Part shown: positions 24,026 to 33,315 of the stretch, one piece after another
Position numbering within the stretch: position 1 is the stretch's first letter
Layout of the letters: each line of letters starts with the position of its first letter
Source: Streptomyces sp. TG1A-8
Lineage (GTDB): Bacteria; Actinomycetota; Actinomycetes; Streptomycetales; Streptomycetaceae
NCBI RefSeq assembly: GCF_030499535.1
Contig: NZ_JASTLB010000004.1
Location: 310,001 to 374,000 of the forward strand
DNA: 64,000 nt
Direction of reading: 5' to 3'
Position numbers and translations under genes: made by a program
The notes under the pieces: generated by a model
What the model was told of the DNA's origin: nothing
Database searches by the model: none
What the model saw: only the letters and a program-made list of their open reading frames with translations

Positions 24026-27000
24026 ATGAGAACGAACGAAGTCCGGCATCGCAGGCCCGGGACGGAAGGGCGCCCGCGAAGATCCCGAACGCTCCGCGGC
24101 ATGATCACGATGTTGGCGTGCGGCGTGCTGATGGCGGCATTCATCAGCCAACCGCGGGAGGCGAGCGCCGCTCCGCAGGACATCACGAACCTGAGCATGG
24201 CCACCTGGAACATGCAGGGCGGTACCGCCGGAAGCGACAGCAAATGGTCGACAGGCGTCACCGCGCTGGCGAACGGCAGACCGTCCGATGCCATGCTCGC
24301 GCACAACATCGTGGCACTACAGGAGGCGGGTTCCAGCCCACCGGGGGAGGACATGGGCGTCGCCGCCCAGTCCGGTGGCTCGCAGGTGACCGAGACCCTC
24401 TGGCAGGTCGGTTCAGGGACATACCGCTACGTGTACTTCATGGAGACGGACCCGAACGGGCACCGCGTGAACCTTGCGATGGTGACCGACCGCGTTCCAC
24501 GGGAGGTGCGGATCGTTCCGTCAGGTCTCCCCGCCGGCCGGGCGACGTTCGGGCTGAGGTTCGGCACGACCTGGGTGTTCACCCTGCACGCGCTGTCCGG
24601 CAGCGGCAACGACGTGCCGGGGCTGCTGAGGAACATCGAAGCCGCGGTGGGCGGGGACAGCTGGGTCGCGCTCGGCGACTTCAACCGGGATCCGGTCAAC
24701 CTGACACAGGCGATGCCGCTCGATAGCACCGGCAACCGCATCGGTGTCGTGGCGGGACCCGGCGCCGCCACGCACGTGGACGGCGGTGAACTGGACTACA
24801 TGGTCACCTCCGGCGACCTGTCCGGCATCCTCGCTCCGGCGCGCCTGGCCAACCCCGGCGGCGCGGACCACACACCCGTGGGCTTCAGGTCGGCGATGGC
24901 CGCCGCGGCGGCCGAGTACCAGATCACCGCGACCGACGTGCCGCCCGGCGTGGGCGCCACGGTGCAGATACCGAGCCCGGCGGCGGACTCGGTCCTTGAC
25001 GACGATCTGCACGGCGCGGAGAACTGGCGCTTCCGGAACTACGACCCGGGGGACGACAGCGCGCAGATCGCCAACGTCGATCCGGACATCGGCTGCATGA
25101 TCTTCGTGGAGAGCGGTGCCATGCGGACGGCGCCGTGCGTCGCGGCGCGCGATCAGGTGCCACCGGAGCAGAAGATGACCATCGTCGACGCGGATGTTCC
25201 CGGCGCCGGGCGGGACGTGGAGATCAGGTCCGCCTTCAAACCCGAGTACTGCCTGTACGTGACCTATCAGCAGGCGAACGGCTTCTCGGGCCGGAACCAG
25301 TGGCGAAACTGCGGTCGGCCCGGGGTCAGGACGCGGGCGGCGGCCGACGAGGAGGGAGGCAGCCACTGGACCCTCGCCCCGGTCCACCGGGTGATGATCG
25401 TCGGCGATTCCATCACGCAGGGCCGGGAGGGCGACTTCACCTGGCGCTACCGGCTGTGGCAGTGGCTGCGGAGCCAGAAGGTCGCCGTCGACTTCGTCGG
25501 GCCGTACTCCGGCACGTTCACCCCCGACCAGCCGGCCCCGCCCACACCCCCGCGGCTTCCGGAGGAGGCGCCGCCCAGTCAGGGCCTCCGCACGTCGGGC
25601 GGCTACGCCCCCGACGTCAGCGAACCCCAGAACCCCGGGTCCGGACCGCCGACCGACATCGCCTTCGACAGCGACCACTACGCGCACTGGGGCCGCCAGG
25701 CCGCGCAGGTCAAGCTGGACATCCGGCAGCAGGTCGCGACCTACCGGCCCGACCTGATCCTGCTCGCGATCGGTTTCAACGACATGGGCTGGTTCGTCAG
25801 CGACGAATACGGCACGTTGAGCGATGTTGGGCAGATCGTCGCGCTGGCCCGCGACGCCCATCCGGGTGTCGACTTCGCGCTGGCGAACGTACCACAGCGC
25901 ACGAAGATCGGCGGCCGGGACGACCTCATCGCCAAGACCGACCACTACAACAGCCTCCTTCCGCAGTCCATGGCGACCTGGCATGCGGACGACCCGATCT
26001 CCAACATCAACCTCGTCGACTGGGCGGCCCGGTACTCGTGCTCTCCGACGAGCTGCCCCTCCGGATATGACGGCCTGCACCCCAACGAACACGGGGAATA
26101 CGAACTCGCCGCGGCCTTCGCGCAGGTCCTGCACCAGGATTACGGCTTCGGTGCCAGGGACATGGACGTGCCCGCCACCGTGCCCGCACGACTCACTCCG
26201 GCGTTTCCCACCCACGTACGAGCGGTGTCCAGCGCGCGCGGCGTCACGGTGACCTGGGACCCGGTGTACGGAGCCGTCGACTACGACGTACGTTCGCGGA
26301 TCGCCGGTCAGACGGCGTGGAGCCAGGGGAAGGCCTTCAGCAACCGGACCGACACCACCTGGACCGTCGACGGCATCGGTTGGGAATACCAGGTGCGGGC
26401 CAACATGGGCTGCCGCTGGAACACGGACCCCCATGATCCACGCGGCTGCACCGAGACCACCTCGGGATGGTCCGCCACGGTCGGCGCCACCGCCCACCCG
26501 CAGACCGCACCGCCCCCGACCAGCATCGCCAGCCGGCCCAGCGCCACCGGTGTCGACGTCGCCTGGACCCCGCCGACGGGACCGTACACCGACACCATCG
26601 ACCGCTACGAGATCGTCCTGTACGACAAGGACACCCCCGGCGCCTTCCTCACCAGCACCGGGGCGCGCGGCACGGTCGCGCACGTCGACGGCCTCAAACC
26701 CGGGCACCACTACCTCGTCGCGGTGGCGACCTGGAACGCGGCCGGCGGCGGCCTGCCCGGCCTGGCCCGCCCGGTCACCGTCGGCGCCGGCACCCCGCCC
26801 GCGCCGACGGACCTGCGGGTCACCTCCACCGACGCGACGTCCGTCCAGCTGGACTGGAAGGGGTCGAACGCGGCCGCCGGCTACCGCGTGTGGGTCCGCG
26901 ATATCAACGGCGACGACCACGACGGCGGCACCTCCAAGGCAGACGAGGACATCGTCGAGGACACGAGCAAGGGGATCGGGTTCCTGTTCCCCGGCGTGTG

Positions 27001-27211
27001 GAACTACGAGTTCTGCGTGACCGCTGTCAACGGCGTCTACGAGTCCGGCAAGTCGAACTGCGTGGTGGCGCCCCGACCGGCGGGCAGCCGCGCGTCGGGC
27101 GCCGTGCAGGCCGCCCCGCCGAGCGCGAGCGACCGGGCCCGGCAGGACATGCGGACGTTGCTGGACCTTCCGAAGCAGGTCAGCACATCCGGCGCGGCAT
27201 CTGGTAGATGA
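24026..27211 (+). CDS. Secreted CdtB-like nuclease + SGNH hydrolase + fibronectin III fusion (1061 aa)
   Basis: A basic N-terminus and hydrophobic stretch (residues ~26-50, ending ASAAPQ) form a signal peptide. Residues ~55-300 match cytolethal distending toxin B/DNase-I-type phosphohydrolases: TWNMQGG with Asn62, VALQEAG with Glu100, a CdtB-like TLHALSGSGND stretch near 190, LGDFNRDP with Asp218/Asn220 and GGADHTPVGF with Asp281-His282. Residues ~300-450 are a Cys-containing beta-rich linker, perhaps lectin-like. Residues ~455-715 are an SGNH/GDSL hydrolase: GDSITQG (Ser462), GFND (Asn585), DGLHP (Asp682, His685). About three fibronectin III repeats fill ~728-1020. GAGGGAG precedes ATG 24026. 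Both enzymatic domains keep their catalytic residues. Confidence 0.88.
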   Translation: MRTNEVRHRRPGTEGRPRRSRTLRGMITMLACGVLMAAFISQPREASAAPQDITNLSMATWNMQGGTAGSDSKWSTGVTALANGRPSDAMLAHNIVALQEAGSSPPGEDMGVAAQSGGSQVTETLWQVGSGTYRYVYFMETDPNGHRVNLAMVTDRVPREVRIVPSGLPAGRATFGLRFGTTWVFTLHALSGSGNDVPGLLRNIEAAVGGDSWVALGDFNRDPVNLTQAMPLDSTGNRIGVVAGPGAATHVDGGELDYMVTSGDLSGILAPARLANPGGADHTPVGFRSAMAAAAAEYQITATDVPPGVGATVQIPSPAADSVLDDDLHGAENWRFRNYDPGDDSAQIANVDPDIGCMIFVESGAMRTAPCVAARDQVPPEQKMTIVDADVPGAGRDVEIRSAFKPEYCLYVTYQQANGFSGRNQWRNCGRPGVRTRAAADEEGGSHWTLAPVHRVMIVGDSITQGREGDFTWRYRLWQWLRSQKVAVDFVGPYSGTFTPDQPAPPTPPRLPEEAPPSQGLRTSGGYAPDVSEPQNPGSGPPTDIAFDSDHYAHWGRQAAQVKLDIRQQVATYRPDLILLAIGFNDMGWFVSDEYGTLSDVGQIVALARDAHPGVDFALANVPQRTKIGGRDDLIAKTDHYNSLLPQSMATWHADDPISNINLVDWAARYSCSPTSCPSGYDGLHPNEHGEYELAAAFAQVLHQDYGFGARDMDVPATVPARLTPAFPTHVRAVSSARGVTVTWDPVYGAVDYDVRSRIAGQTAWSQGKAFSNRTDTTWTVDGIGWEYQVRANMGCRWNTDPHDPRGCTETTSGWSATVGATAHPQTAPPPTSIASRPSATGVDVAWTPPTGPYTDTIDRYEIVLYDKDTPGAFLTSTGARGTVAHVDGLKPGHHYLVAVATWNAAGGGLPGLARPVTVGAGTPPAPTDLRVTSTDATSVQLDWKGSNAAAGYRVWVRDINGDDHDGGTSKADEDIVEDTSKGIGFLFPGVWNYEFCVTAVNGVYESGKSNCVVAPRPAGSRASGAVQAAPPSASDRARQDMRTLLDLPKQVSTSGAASGR

Positions 27212-27454
27212 ACCGGCCGCGGCAGGCCCGGACCGCTCGCGACCGGGCGACGGGCCTGCCGTGGAACCCGGTGAAGACCTTTCATCGTCTCGACAGACGC
27301 CGTGGCGGAACCGCTCAGCGCTCCGGGAAGCTGAAGGTGTGGCCGTGGGCGCGCAGCCACGGCAGGAGCGAACGCAGCGGGTCGGCGTGAGTGGTTACTG
27401 ATGGTGGGGACGGCAGTTGTCTTCAGCAACGCCCGGTAAACCTGAGGGTCGTCA

Positions 27455-27483
27455 CTGCTCCCCGCGCCCGCGGGGATGGCCCC
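27455..27483 (+). CRISPR. Isolated type I-E-like CRISPR repeat (29 nt)
   Basis: CTGCTCCCCGCGCCCGCGG then GGATGGCCCC: the length, hairpin (CCCCGCGcccGCGGGG) and GGATGG tail match actinobacterial type I-E repeats, with C for the usual T near the 3' end. The sequence before it (GGTAAACCTGAGGGTCGTCA) resembles the leader end of such arrays. No second repeat occurs at the expected 61-base spacing, and no cas gene is in the window. It is probably a relic. Confidence 0.5.
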
Positions 27484-27544
27484 GCGACGACGCCCGCATC
27501 CGCCACCTCACCATCGCCCTGCCACCCCACCACGCAGCCCGTCT

Positions 27545-27692
27545 CTTCGACGCCCAGGACGCCGGCGCGGAAGGCCCCAGCGCGCAGATCCTCGACGAAG
27601 GCCGCCACGGTCCGGCGGAAGCGACGGCGCTGTTCTGGGGTGAGGCGGTCCAGGTCGGTGGTGAAGCGAGAAGAGGTCTCGTAGGTCGGCAC
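27545..27692 (-). pseudogene. RelE/ParE-like toxin fragment
   Basis: GTG 27692 with GGAGG seven bases upstream opens PTYETSSRFTTDLDRLTPEQ followed by RRRFRRTVAAFVEDLRAG. This is the two-helix start of a RelE-like ribonuclease family common in Streptomyces. After ~45 residues similarity ends, and the frame runs antisense through the CRISPR repeat, so the catalytic C-terminus is missing. No antitoxin gene is beside it. Confidence 0.55.
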
Positions 27693-27715
27693 GTCGGTCC
27701 TCCAGGCAGCAAGAA

Positions 27716-27736
27716 GCCCCCGGCATTGCCGGGGGC
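27716..27736. terminator. Hairpin GCCCCCGGCA-T-TGCCGGGGGC
   Basis: A 10-base-arm inverted repeat with a single-base loop, just upstream of the RelE-like start on the minus strand. It could terminate leftward transcription arriving from the Tn3 side. No T-run. Confidence 0.6.
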
Positions 27737-27913
27737 GGAGAGTCGGCGACGTGGTGCAGGGCGCGGCGTCTTTGGCCACTGGGTGGAGGGGGGTGAGGAA
27801 CATCCGTGTCAGATCGTGCGCTAAGCCTTCGCGGCTCTGATCGACGCTTTGACCTGGGCTGATCGTACGGCGCAGCCTTCGCGGGTCGATGTTGTCGATC
27901 TTCGGGGGACCTG

Positions 27914-29145
27914 GTGGCGGTCGAGTTCCTGTCGGATCAACAGGCAGTCCAGTACGGGGCGTTCAACGAAACGCCGTCTCGTACGGAGTTGGAGCGATAC
28001 TTCTTCCTGGACGACTCGGACCTGGAGAAGGTGCAGGCCAAGCGGCGTGCGCACAACCGGCTCGGATTCGCGGTCCAGCTGACGGGCGTGCGGTACTTGG
28101 GCCGGTTCATGCCGGACCCGCGACAAGTGCCGGCGGAGGTCGCCGAGTACCTGGCCGAGCAGTTGGGCATCGCCGACGCCTCGGTGCTGAAGGAGTACGG
28201 GGAGCGGGACGGGACAGCCCGTACGCATGCCGGGGAGATCCAGGAGTCCGGGGGCTGGCGGGACTTCGCCGAGGTGCGGGACGAGCTGAGCGCGTGGCTG
28301 GACGCGCGGGCCTGGACGACCGGCGACGGGCCGAAGTCGCTGCTCGACGCGGCGGTGGGGTGGCTGCACGAGCGGCGGGTGCTGCTGCCCGGGGTGACGA
28401 GGTTGGCCCGGCTGGTGGGCACCGTGCGGGAGACGGCGAACAACCGCTTGTGGGACACCCTGTACGCGCTGCTGAATGTCGGTCTTTCGGGCGCCGGGGC
28501 GGCGCAACGTGGCTGAACATGATCAACGACCAGGCGGCGGGACTGGGCGGGAAGGTGGTGGCCGGCACCCCGCGCGACTCCCTGTACGTACTCGATGTCC
28601 TCTATGACCGGGACGGCGGCAAGCGCCCGGAGATGATCGTCACCGACACCGCCTCGTACAGCGACATCGTCTTCGGCCTCCTGACGTTGGCCGGGTTCGC
28701 GTACGCGCCCCAGCTGGCGGACCTGCCGGACCAGAAGATGTGGCGCATCGACCGCACCGCCGACTACGGCGCCTTCACCGACGCCGCCCGCGGCCGGGTC
28801 GACCTCGCCCGGATCGGGCGCCAGTGGGAGGACATCCTGCGGATCATCGGCTCCATCCACACCGGCGCCGTCCGCGCGTACGACGTCATCCGGATGTTGT
28901 CGCGGGACGGGCGGTCGACCCCGCTGGGGGATGCGATCGCCCACTACGGGCGGATCGCCAAGTCCCTGCACATCCTGCGTCTGGCCGACGAGCCCGGCTA
29001 CCGGCGCCAGATCAAGGCGCAGGCCGACCTCCAGGAGGGCCGCCACGCGCTCGCCCGGAAGATCTTCCACGGCAAGGCCGGGCAGCTCTACCAGCGCTAC
29101 CAGGACGGCATGGAAGACCAGATCGGCGCGCTTGGACTCGTGCGC
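27914..29145 (+). pseudogene. Tn3-family transposase, internally deleted and truncated
   Basis: 27914-28516 is the N-terminal DUF4158 region (MAVEFLSDQQAVQYGAFNE, LERYFFLDDSDLEKVQ) of a Tn3 transposase, ending prematurely. From ~28517, in another frame, the catalytic part resumes: PEMIVTDTASYSDIVFGLLT with an acidic residue, then FTDAARGRVDLARIGRQWED and GDAIAHYGRIAKSLHIL. Similarity ends near 29145. About 400 middle residues and the C-terminal ~100 are missing relative to ~1000-residue family members. Confidence 0.88.
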
Positions 29146-29640
29146 CTGGGCCCGGCTTGCGGTGGGTGACGAACACCGGCCCGCGCGTACGGCCCTTGAG
29201 CAGGCGGGGCAGCAGCCGCGCGGTGCCCGCGTCCCAGTACACGGTCTCCAGCACGAAGTCCTCGCGTACCGCGCCGCGGCGCCGGGTGCGTGGCCGGGCG
29301 CCCTTGCCCTTCACCGGGGCCCGACGCCCGGCGAGGTCCAGCTCCTCGATGTTGACTCCGAGGATCTCCTCCGACCGCGCGACCGTTTCGTAGAGCATCC
29401 GCCACAGGGTCTTCTCCCGGAGATGGACATCGCGACGGGCGATCAGCCGGTCGATGGCCATCTTCGAGCGGCCGGGGTCTCAGAGTCCGGCGGAGTCATC
29501 CGCTTCGCCCACGCCGGCACCTTCGGGCCGTCGTACCCGTACTCGCCGCACCAGCCCAGCCACGACAGCACCGACGCCCGCCGGGCGTTCCAGGTGTTGA
29601 CCGCCGCCTCGCCCCGTGGGAGGGGGAGGCATCTGGTGGT
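29145..29640 (-). pseudogene. Tyrosine recombinase fragment, frameshifted
   Basis: A core-binding-domain part (AAVNTWNARRASVLSWLGWC) is followed, after a frame change near 29465, by [20 protein letters not shown] and [20 protein letters not shown], which holds the box-I Arg of tyrosine recombinases. The C-terminal catalytic boxes are missing, cut at the Tn3 fragment. It is possibly the resolvase/integrase of the same transposon. Confidence 0.75.
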
Positions 29641-29754
29641 CGGAGGCACGCGATGCATGCGAACAGCTCCGGCGAGGGGATGCTCACGGCTGCGCCGGTG
29701 TCGGTGGCGAGGCGGTTGTGTGCGGCGTGGTGGGGGGCGTGGCCGGGCAACGGG

Positions 29755-30450
29755 TCAGGCGGGGGCCCGGAGTGCTTCCAGGAATTCGTGGAAGGCGTCG
29801 GCGTTTCCTTCGGTGAGCGGGGCTCCATGCGCGAATCCGATGGTGCGCAGGTCGGCGGGGAGTTTGGCGAGGCTGGCGCGTCGCAGATCGGGGTCGGCGG
29901 CGAGAGCGGCGGGGCCAAGGGCGATGGCGCCTCGGTTGAAGACGGCGTCGCCCAGTAGCACGGTGCGGGTGGGCTCGTGCACCAGGACGATGTGACCGGG
30001 GCTGTGACCGGGCGTGTGTACGACCCGAAGTCCGTCCGAATCCTGGATGAGTTCTCCGTCGTTGACGGTGGCGTCGGGGGTGAACGGGGTCCAGTGGAGC
30101 TTGGGCAGACGGTCGATGGCGCGGCCCACGAAGCCGGAGCGGCCCTCGGGGGGCACCCGGCCGGCATCGAGCCAGGGCGCGTCGGCGGGGTGGATGAGGA
30201 TGGGCGCTCCGGTGAGGTCGCGGAGCTGCGCTGCGCCCTGGACGTGGTCGGGGTGGGCGTGGGTGAGCACGATGCGGCGGATGTCGGACGGCTTGCGTCC
30301 CAGGTCAGCAACGGCGGTGAGCAGGCTTTGCGGCGCCTTGGCCCAGCCGACGTCGATCAACGTGAAGCCGTCGTCCCCGTCGACGAGGAAGGCGTTGTCG
30401 CGTTTGCTGGTGGCGATGAGAGTCACGCCGGGGGCGATGCGGTTGTGCAT
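29755..30450 (-). CDS. MBL-fold metallo-hydrolase
   Basis: A 231-residue metallo-beta-lactamase-fold enzyme. The HxHxDH motif is THAHPDHVQGA, further ligands are His in HTPGHSPGH and Asp in VLLGDAVFN, and a His lies in FAHGAPL near the end. It probably hydrolyses a thioester or other small substrate in the cytoplasm. ATG 30450 is chosen for AAGGA nine bases upstream. It lies just downstream of the LeuD-like gene on the same strand with a ~210-base gap, so it may be part of the catabolic island. Confidence 0.88.
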   Translation of the reverse strand: MHNRIAPGVTLIATSKRDNAFLVDGDDGFTLIDVGWAKAPQSLLTAVADLGRKPSDIRRIVLTHAHPDHVQGAAQLRDLTGAPILIHPADAPWLDAGRVPPEGRSGFVGRAIDRLPKLHWTPFTPDATVNDGELIQDSDGLRVVHTPGHSPGHIVLVHEPTRTVLLGDAVFNRGAIALGPAALAADPDLRRASLAKLPADLRTIGFAHGAPLTEGNADAFHEFLEALRAPA

Positions 30451-30662
30451 GAGGGGAAGTCCTTGGGTGGCGGGGGTACAGGTCTGCGTGATGGGCGTCG
30501 CCCACTTGCCGGACCGCTTGGTGGACGCCGGTGCGTCCTTGTACGCGTTACTGTGCGTCGGCTTACGCGCCCGTGGGGATGACGTCGACGACTGAGGTAG
30601 GGGCGGTGGCGGGGACTCCATTGTGTTGTTCTTGGTCCCCGCCACCGGCGTTCGGTCCCGCC

Positions 30663-31169
30663 CTAGGCGGGGATCGGGACGTAGCCCTCGCGTGCGAGCT
30701 TGGGGATGATGCCTCCGGCAGCGAGGATGTCCAGGACGAGCGGTGGCAGGGCTCCACCCTGGAGGCGGTTGCCGGACTCGTCGTTCTCCACCCAGCCTTC
30801 GGCGAAGTCCAGGTGCATGAGGTCACCGTCGTGGAAGGCCTCGTGCACGCCGGGGACGGTGAGGGCGGGCAGTCCGTGGTTGATGCAGTTGCGCAGGAAG
30901 AGCGAGTTGAACTCTTCGGCGACCAGGGCGGCGACGCCGAGTTCGCGGAAGAGCGCGGCCACGGGCCGGGAGGATCCGAGACCGAAGTTGCGACCGGCTA
31001 TGACGATGTCTCCCGGTTGGACCTGATCGGTCCAGCCGGGGCGCAGCTCGTAGAAGATGTGCTTGGCGGCTTCGGGTACGGGCAGCTTCATGGCGAAGGC
31101 CGGGTACATGGCGTCGGTGGTGACCGAGTCTCCGACGACCCAGACGTGGCCGCTGATTGTGGTGTTCAT
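30663..31169 (-). CDS. LeuD-like hydratase small subunit
   Basis: A 168-residue swivel domain of the aconitase superfamily: [17 protein letters not shown], then [21 protein letters not shown] with the conserved GSSR substrate-binding loop, and [13 protein letters not shown]. It forms the active hydro-lyase with the LeuC-like subunit encoded just upstream (stop/start overlap TGATG). Context (ICL-type lyase, PrpD) suggests a dicarboxylate other than isopropylmalate, for example a dimethylmalate- or methylmalate-type substrate. Confidence 0.9.
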   Translation of the reverse strand: MNTTISGHVWVVGDSVTTDAMYPAFAMKLPVPEAAKHIFYELRPGWTDQVQPGDIVIAGRNFGLGSSRPVAALFRELGVAALVAEEFNSLFLRNCINHGLPALTVPGVHEAFHDGDLMHLDFAEGWVENDESGNRLQGGALPPLVLDILAAGGIIPKLAREGYVPIPA

Positions 31170-32422
31170 CAGTGCCTTGCTCCTCGCGGGTCGGTGACGT
31201 GTCCGGCCAGGGCGGAGGCGGCGACGGTGGCTGGGGAGGCCATGTAGATCTCCGCGTCGGGGCTGCCCATGCGGCCGGTGAAGTTGCGGGTGGAGGAGGT
31301 CAGGCAGACCTCTCCGGGGGCGAGCAGTCCCATGTGGTAGCCGAAGCAGGCACCGCAGGTGGAGTTGGTGACGACGGCGCCCGCGTCGGTCAGGTCCTGG
31401 AGATATCCGGCCTTGAGAGCTTCGCGGTAGACCTGCTGGGATGCGGGGGTGACCAGGAGGCGGACGCCGGGCGCGACCTTGTGGCCCCGGACGATCTCGG
31501 CGGCGATCCGAAGGTCCTCGAGCTGTCCGTTGGCGCAGGACCCGATGAAACACTGGTTCACCGGGCGCTTTTCGATAGCAGAGACCGGCAGGGAGTTGTT
31601 GCTGACAGTGCCGGGGCGGGCGACGTAGGGCTCGAGGGAGGAGAGGTCGATGGTGCGGACTGCGGCGTAGGTCGCGTCGGCATCCGCATCGGCGGCCTGG
31701 TAGGTGCCCTCGGCGGCTCCGTGCTCGGAAAGGAATGCGCGGGCGAGGTCGTCGATGGGGAAAGTTGAGAAGTCCGCCGAGATCTCGGCACCCTGAGTGG
31801 CGATGGTGCGCCGGTCGTTCATCGGGATGGAAGCCAGCCCCGGGCCGCCGTATTCGAGGTTGTGGTTGGTGGCGTCCCCGTACGTGCCGGCGATGTAGAG
31901 GAAGATGTCCTTGCCGGACACGTTGGCGGGCTTGGTGCCGGTGAACTCGTACCGGATGGTGGGGGCGATCTGGAACCAGGTCTTCCCGGTGCACAGGATC
32001 GAATAGACCTCCGCCGGTCCCAGTCCGCGGGCCGCGGTGTTGTAGGCGCCGCCTGCGCAGGTGTGGGAGTCGGTGCAGGCGAGGATCTCTCCCGGGCGGG
32101 CGAGTCCGTTCTCGGCTATGACCTGGTGGCAGATGCCGTGCTGGCCGACGTCGTAGAACTTCTCGATGTTGAAGTCGCGTGCGAAGGCGCGGGCGTGGGT
32201 GCCGCCGAGTGCGTCGTGGACGGAGGGTGCGGGCACCGCGTGGTCCATGACCACGGCGACCTTGTCGGGGTCGTTGATTTTCAGGGGTTGTACCCAGCTG
32301 GTGGCGAACTGCAGGTCGATCATGACGGTCATGTCGACGTCGCAGACCACGGTGTCGCCCACGCTGACCTGTTCCCGGCCTGCTTTGCGGGCGAGGATCT
32401 TCTCGATCATGGTCATGCCCAT
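31169..32422 (-). CDS. LeuC-like hydratase large subunit (aconitase superfamily, 4Fe-4S)
   Basis: A 417-residue protein: [42 protein letters not shown] and the three cluster cysteines in [14 protein letters not shown] and STCGACFGY. It is a complete aconitase-fold subunit of the LeuC/homoaconitase/dimethylmaleate-hydratase group, shorter than the ~470 of true biosynthetic LeuC. It overlaps its neighbours on both sides (TGATG). Operon: PrpD, ICL-type lyase, this gene, LeuD-like. Confidence 0.9.
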   Translation of the reverse strand: MGMTMIEKILARKAGREQVSVGDTVVCDVDMTVMIDLQFATSWVQPLKINDPDKVAVVMDHAVPAPSVHDALGGTHARAFARDFNIEKFYDVGQHGICHQVIAENGLARPGEILACTDSHTCAGGAYNTAARGLGPAEVYSILCTGKTWFQIAPTIRYEFTGTKPANVSGKDIFLYIAGTYGDATNHNLEYGGPGLASIPMNDRRTIATQGAEISADFSTFPIDDLARAFLSEHGAAEGTYQAADADADATYAAVRTIDLSSLEPYVARPGTVSNNSLPVSAIEKRPVNQCFIGSCANGQLEDLRIAAEIVRGHKVAPGVRLLVTPASQQVYREALKAGYLQDLTDAGAVVTNSTCGACFGYHMGLLAPGEVCLTSSTRNFTGRMGSPDAEIYMASPATVAASALAGHVTDPRGARH

Positions 32423-33300
32423 CAGGCACCGTCCTTCGTCTTGTCGCGGTAGCGCTCGCCGATTGCGGACCATTCGCGCAGCCCGACCAGCTCGAACAGT
32501 CCCCGGGGTCCGGCGGTGGCCTCGGGCATGGTGCCGCCGAGGCGGCCGAGCGCGTCCAGGCCGTGGAGGACGTAGGGGGCCAGGAGTGCTCCGGGGTGGA
32601 TGGCGATCCGGTAGCCGAGGGCGGCGAGTTTGTCGGGGGCCGTGTCGGGGGTGAGGCCGCCCTGCACCATGTTGATCAACAGGGAGGCGTCGACCTCGCG
32701 GGCGATCTGCTCGATCTCGTCGAGGTTCTCGGGCGCCTCGACGAAGATGATGTCGGCACCGGCCTGGGCGTAGCGGTTGGCGCGGTCGATGGCTTCGTTG
32801 ATCCCCAGCGGGCCACGTGCGTCGGTGCGGGCGATGACCAGAAGGTCCGGGTCGGTGCGGGCATCGAGTGCGGCGCTCAGTTTGGTGACGAACTCGTCGG
32901 CGGTGACGAGTTCCTTGTCGGGAAGGTGTCCGCACTTCTTGGGGAAGGCCTGGTCTTCGAGCTGGATGGCGGCGACGCCTGCCCTCTCGTAGGCATGGAG
33001 GGTGCGGACGACGTTCATGGGCTCGCCGTAGCCGGTGTCGGCGTCGGCGATCAGGGGCACGTCGCCGAGTGCCTCGGCGACGATGCGGGCCCTCTCGGTC
33101 ATCTCGGTCTGTGTGAGCAGGCCGATGTCGGGCAGACCGAAGCCGGCCACGGCGACGCCTGCGCCGGTGAGGTATCCGGCCTTGAAGCCCGTACGGGCGA
33201 CGAGTGCGGCGGACAACCCGTCGAAGACGCCCGGTGCGGTGATCAGGTCGCCTTCGGTGAGCAAGGCCCGGAGCCTGGCCCGTGCGGTGATGGTCATCAT
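32422..33300 (-). CDS. Isocitrate lyase / PEP mutase family lyase
   Basis: A 292-residue TIM-barrel enzyme: [36 protein letters not shown] with the Mg-binding Asp pair, and [12 protein letters not shown] carrying the catalytic Cys loop of the ICL group. It resembles 2-methylisocitrate lyase and 2,3-dimethylmalate lyase, which cleave a C-C bond of a branched malate. With the LeuCD-like hydratase next to it, a hydration-then-cleavage sequence is likely. ATG overlaps the LeuC-like ORF by one base. Confidence 0.9.
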   Translation of the reverse strand: MMTITARARLRALLTEGDLITAPGVFDGLSAALVARTGFKAGYLTGAGVAVAGFGLPDIGLLTQTEMTERARIVAEALGDVPLIADADTGYGEPMNVVRTLHAYERAGVAAIQLEDQAFPKKCGHLPDKELVTADEFVTKLSAALDARTDPDLLVIARTDARGPLGINEAIDRANRYAQAGADIIFVEAPENLDEIEQIAREVDASLLINMVQGGLTPDTAPDKLAALGYRIAIHPGALLAPYVLHGLDALGRLGGTMPEATAGPRGLFELVGLREWSAIGERYRDKTKDGA

Positions 33301-33315
33301 GGTCCCTGGTGGGTG

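Noticed and set aside
24920..25380. Ricin-type lectin domain (CdtA/CdtC-like) within the large fusion
   Set aside because: The QxW repeats that define ricin lectins are not evident. Left as an unknown beta-rich segment.
24521..26920. Antisense 799-codon frame under the CdtB-SGNH gene
   Set aside because: Composition is typical of the mirror frame of high-GC coding DNA and no motif is present.
27484..27515. 32 bases after the CRISPR-like repeat as a spacer
   Set aside because: There is no second repeat, so spacer status cannot be supported. It is mentioned only in the finding.
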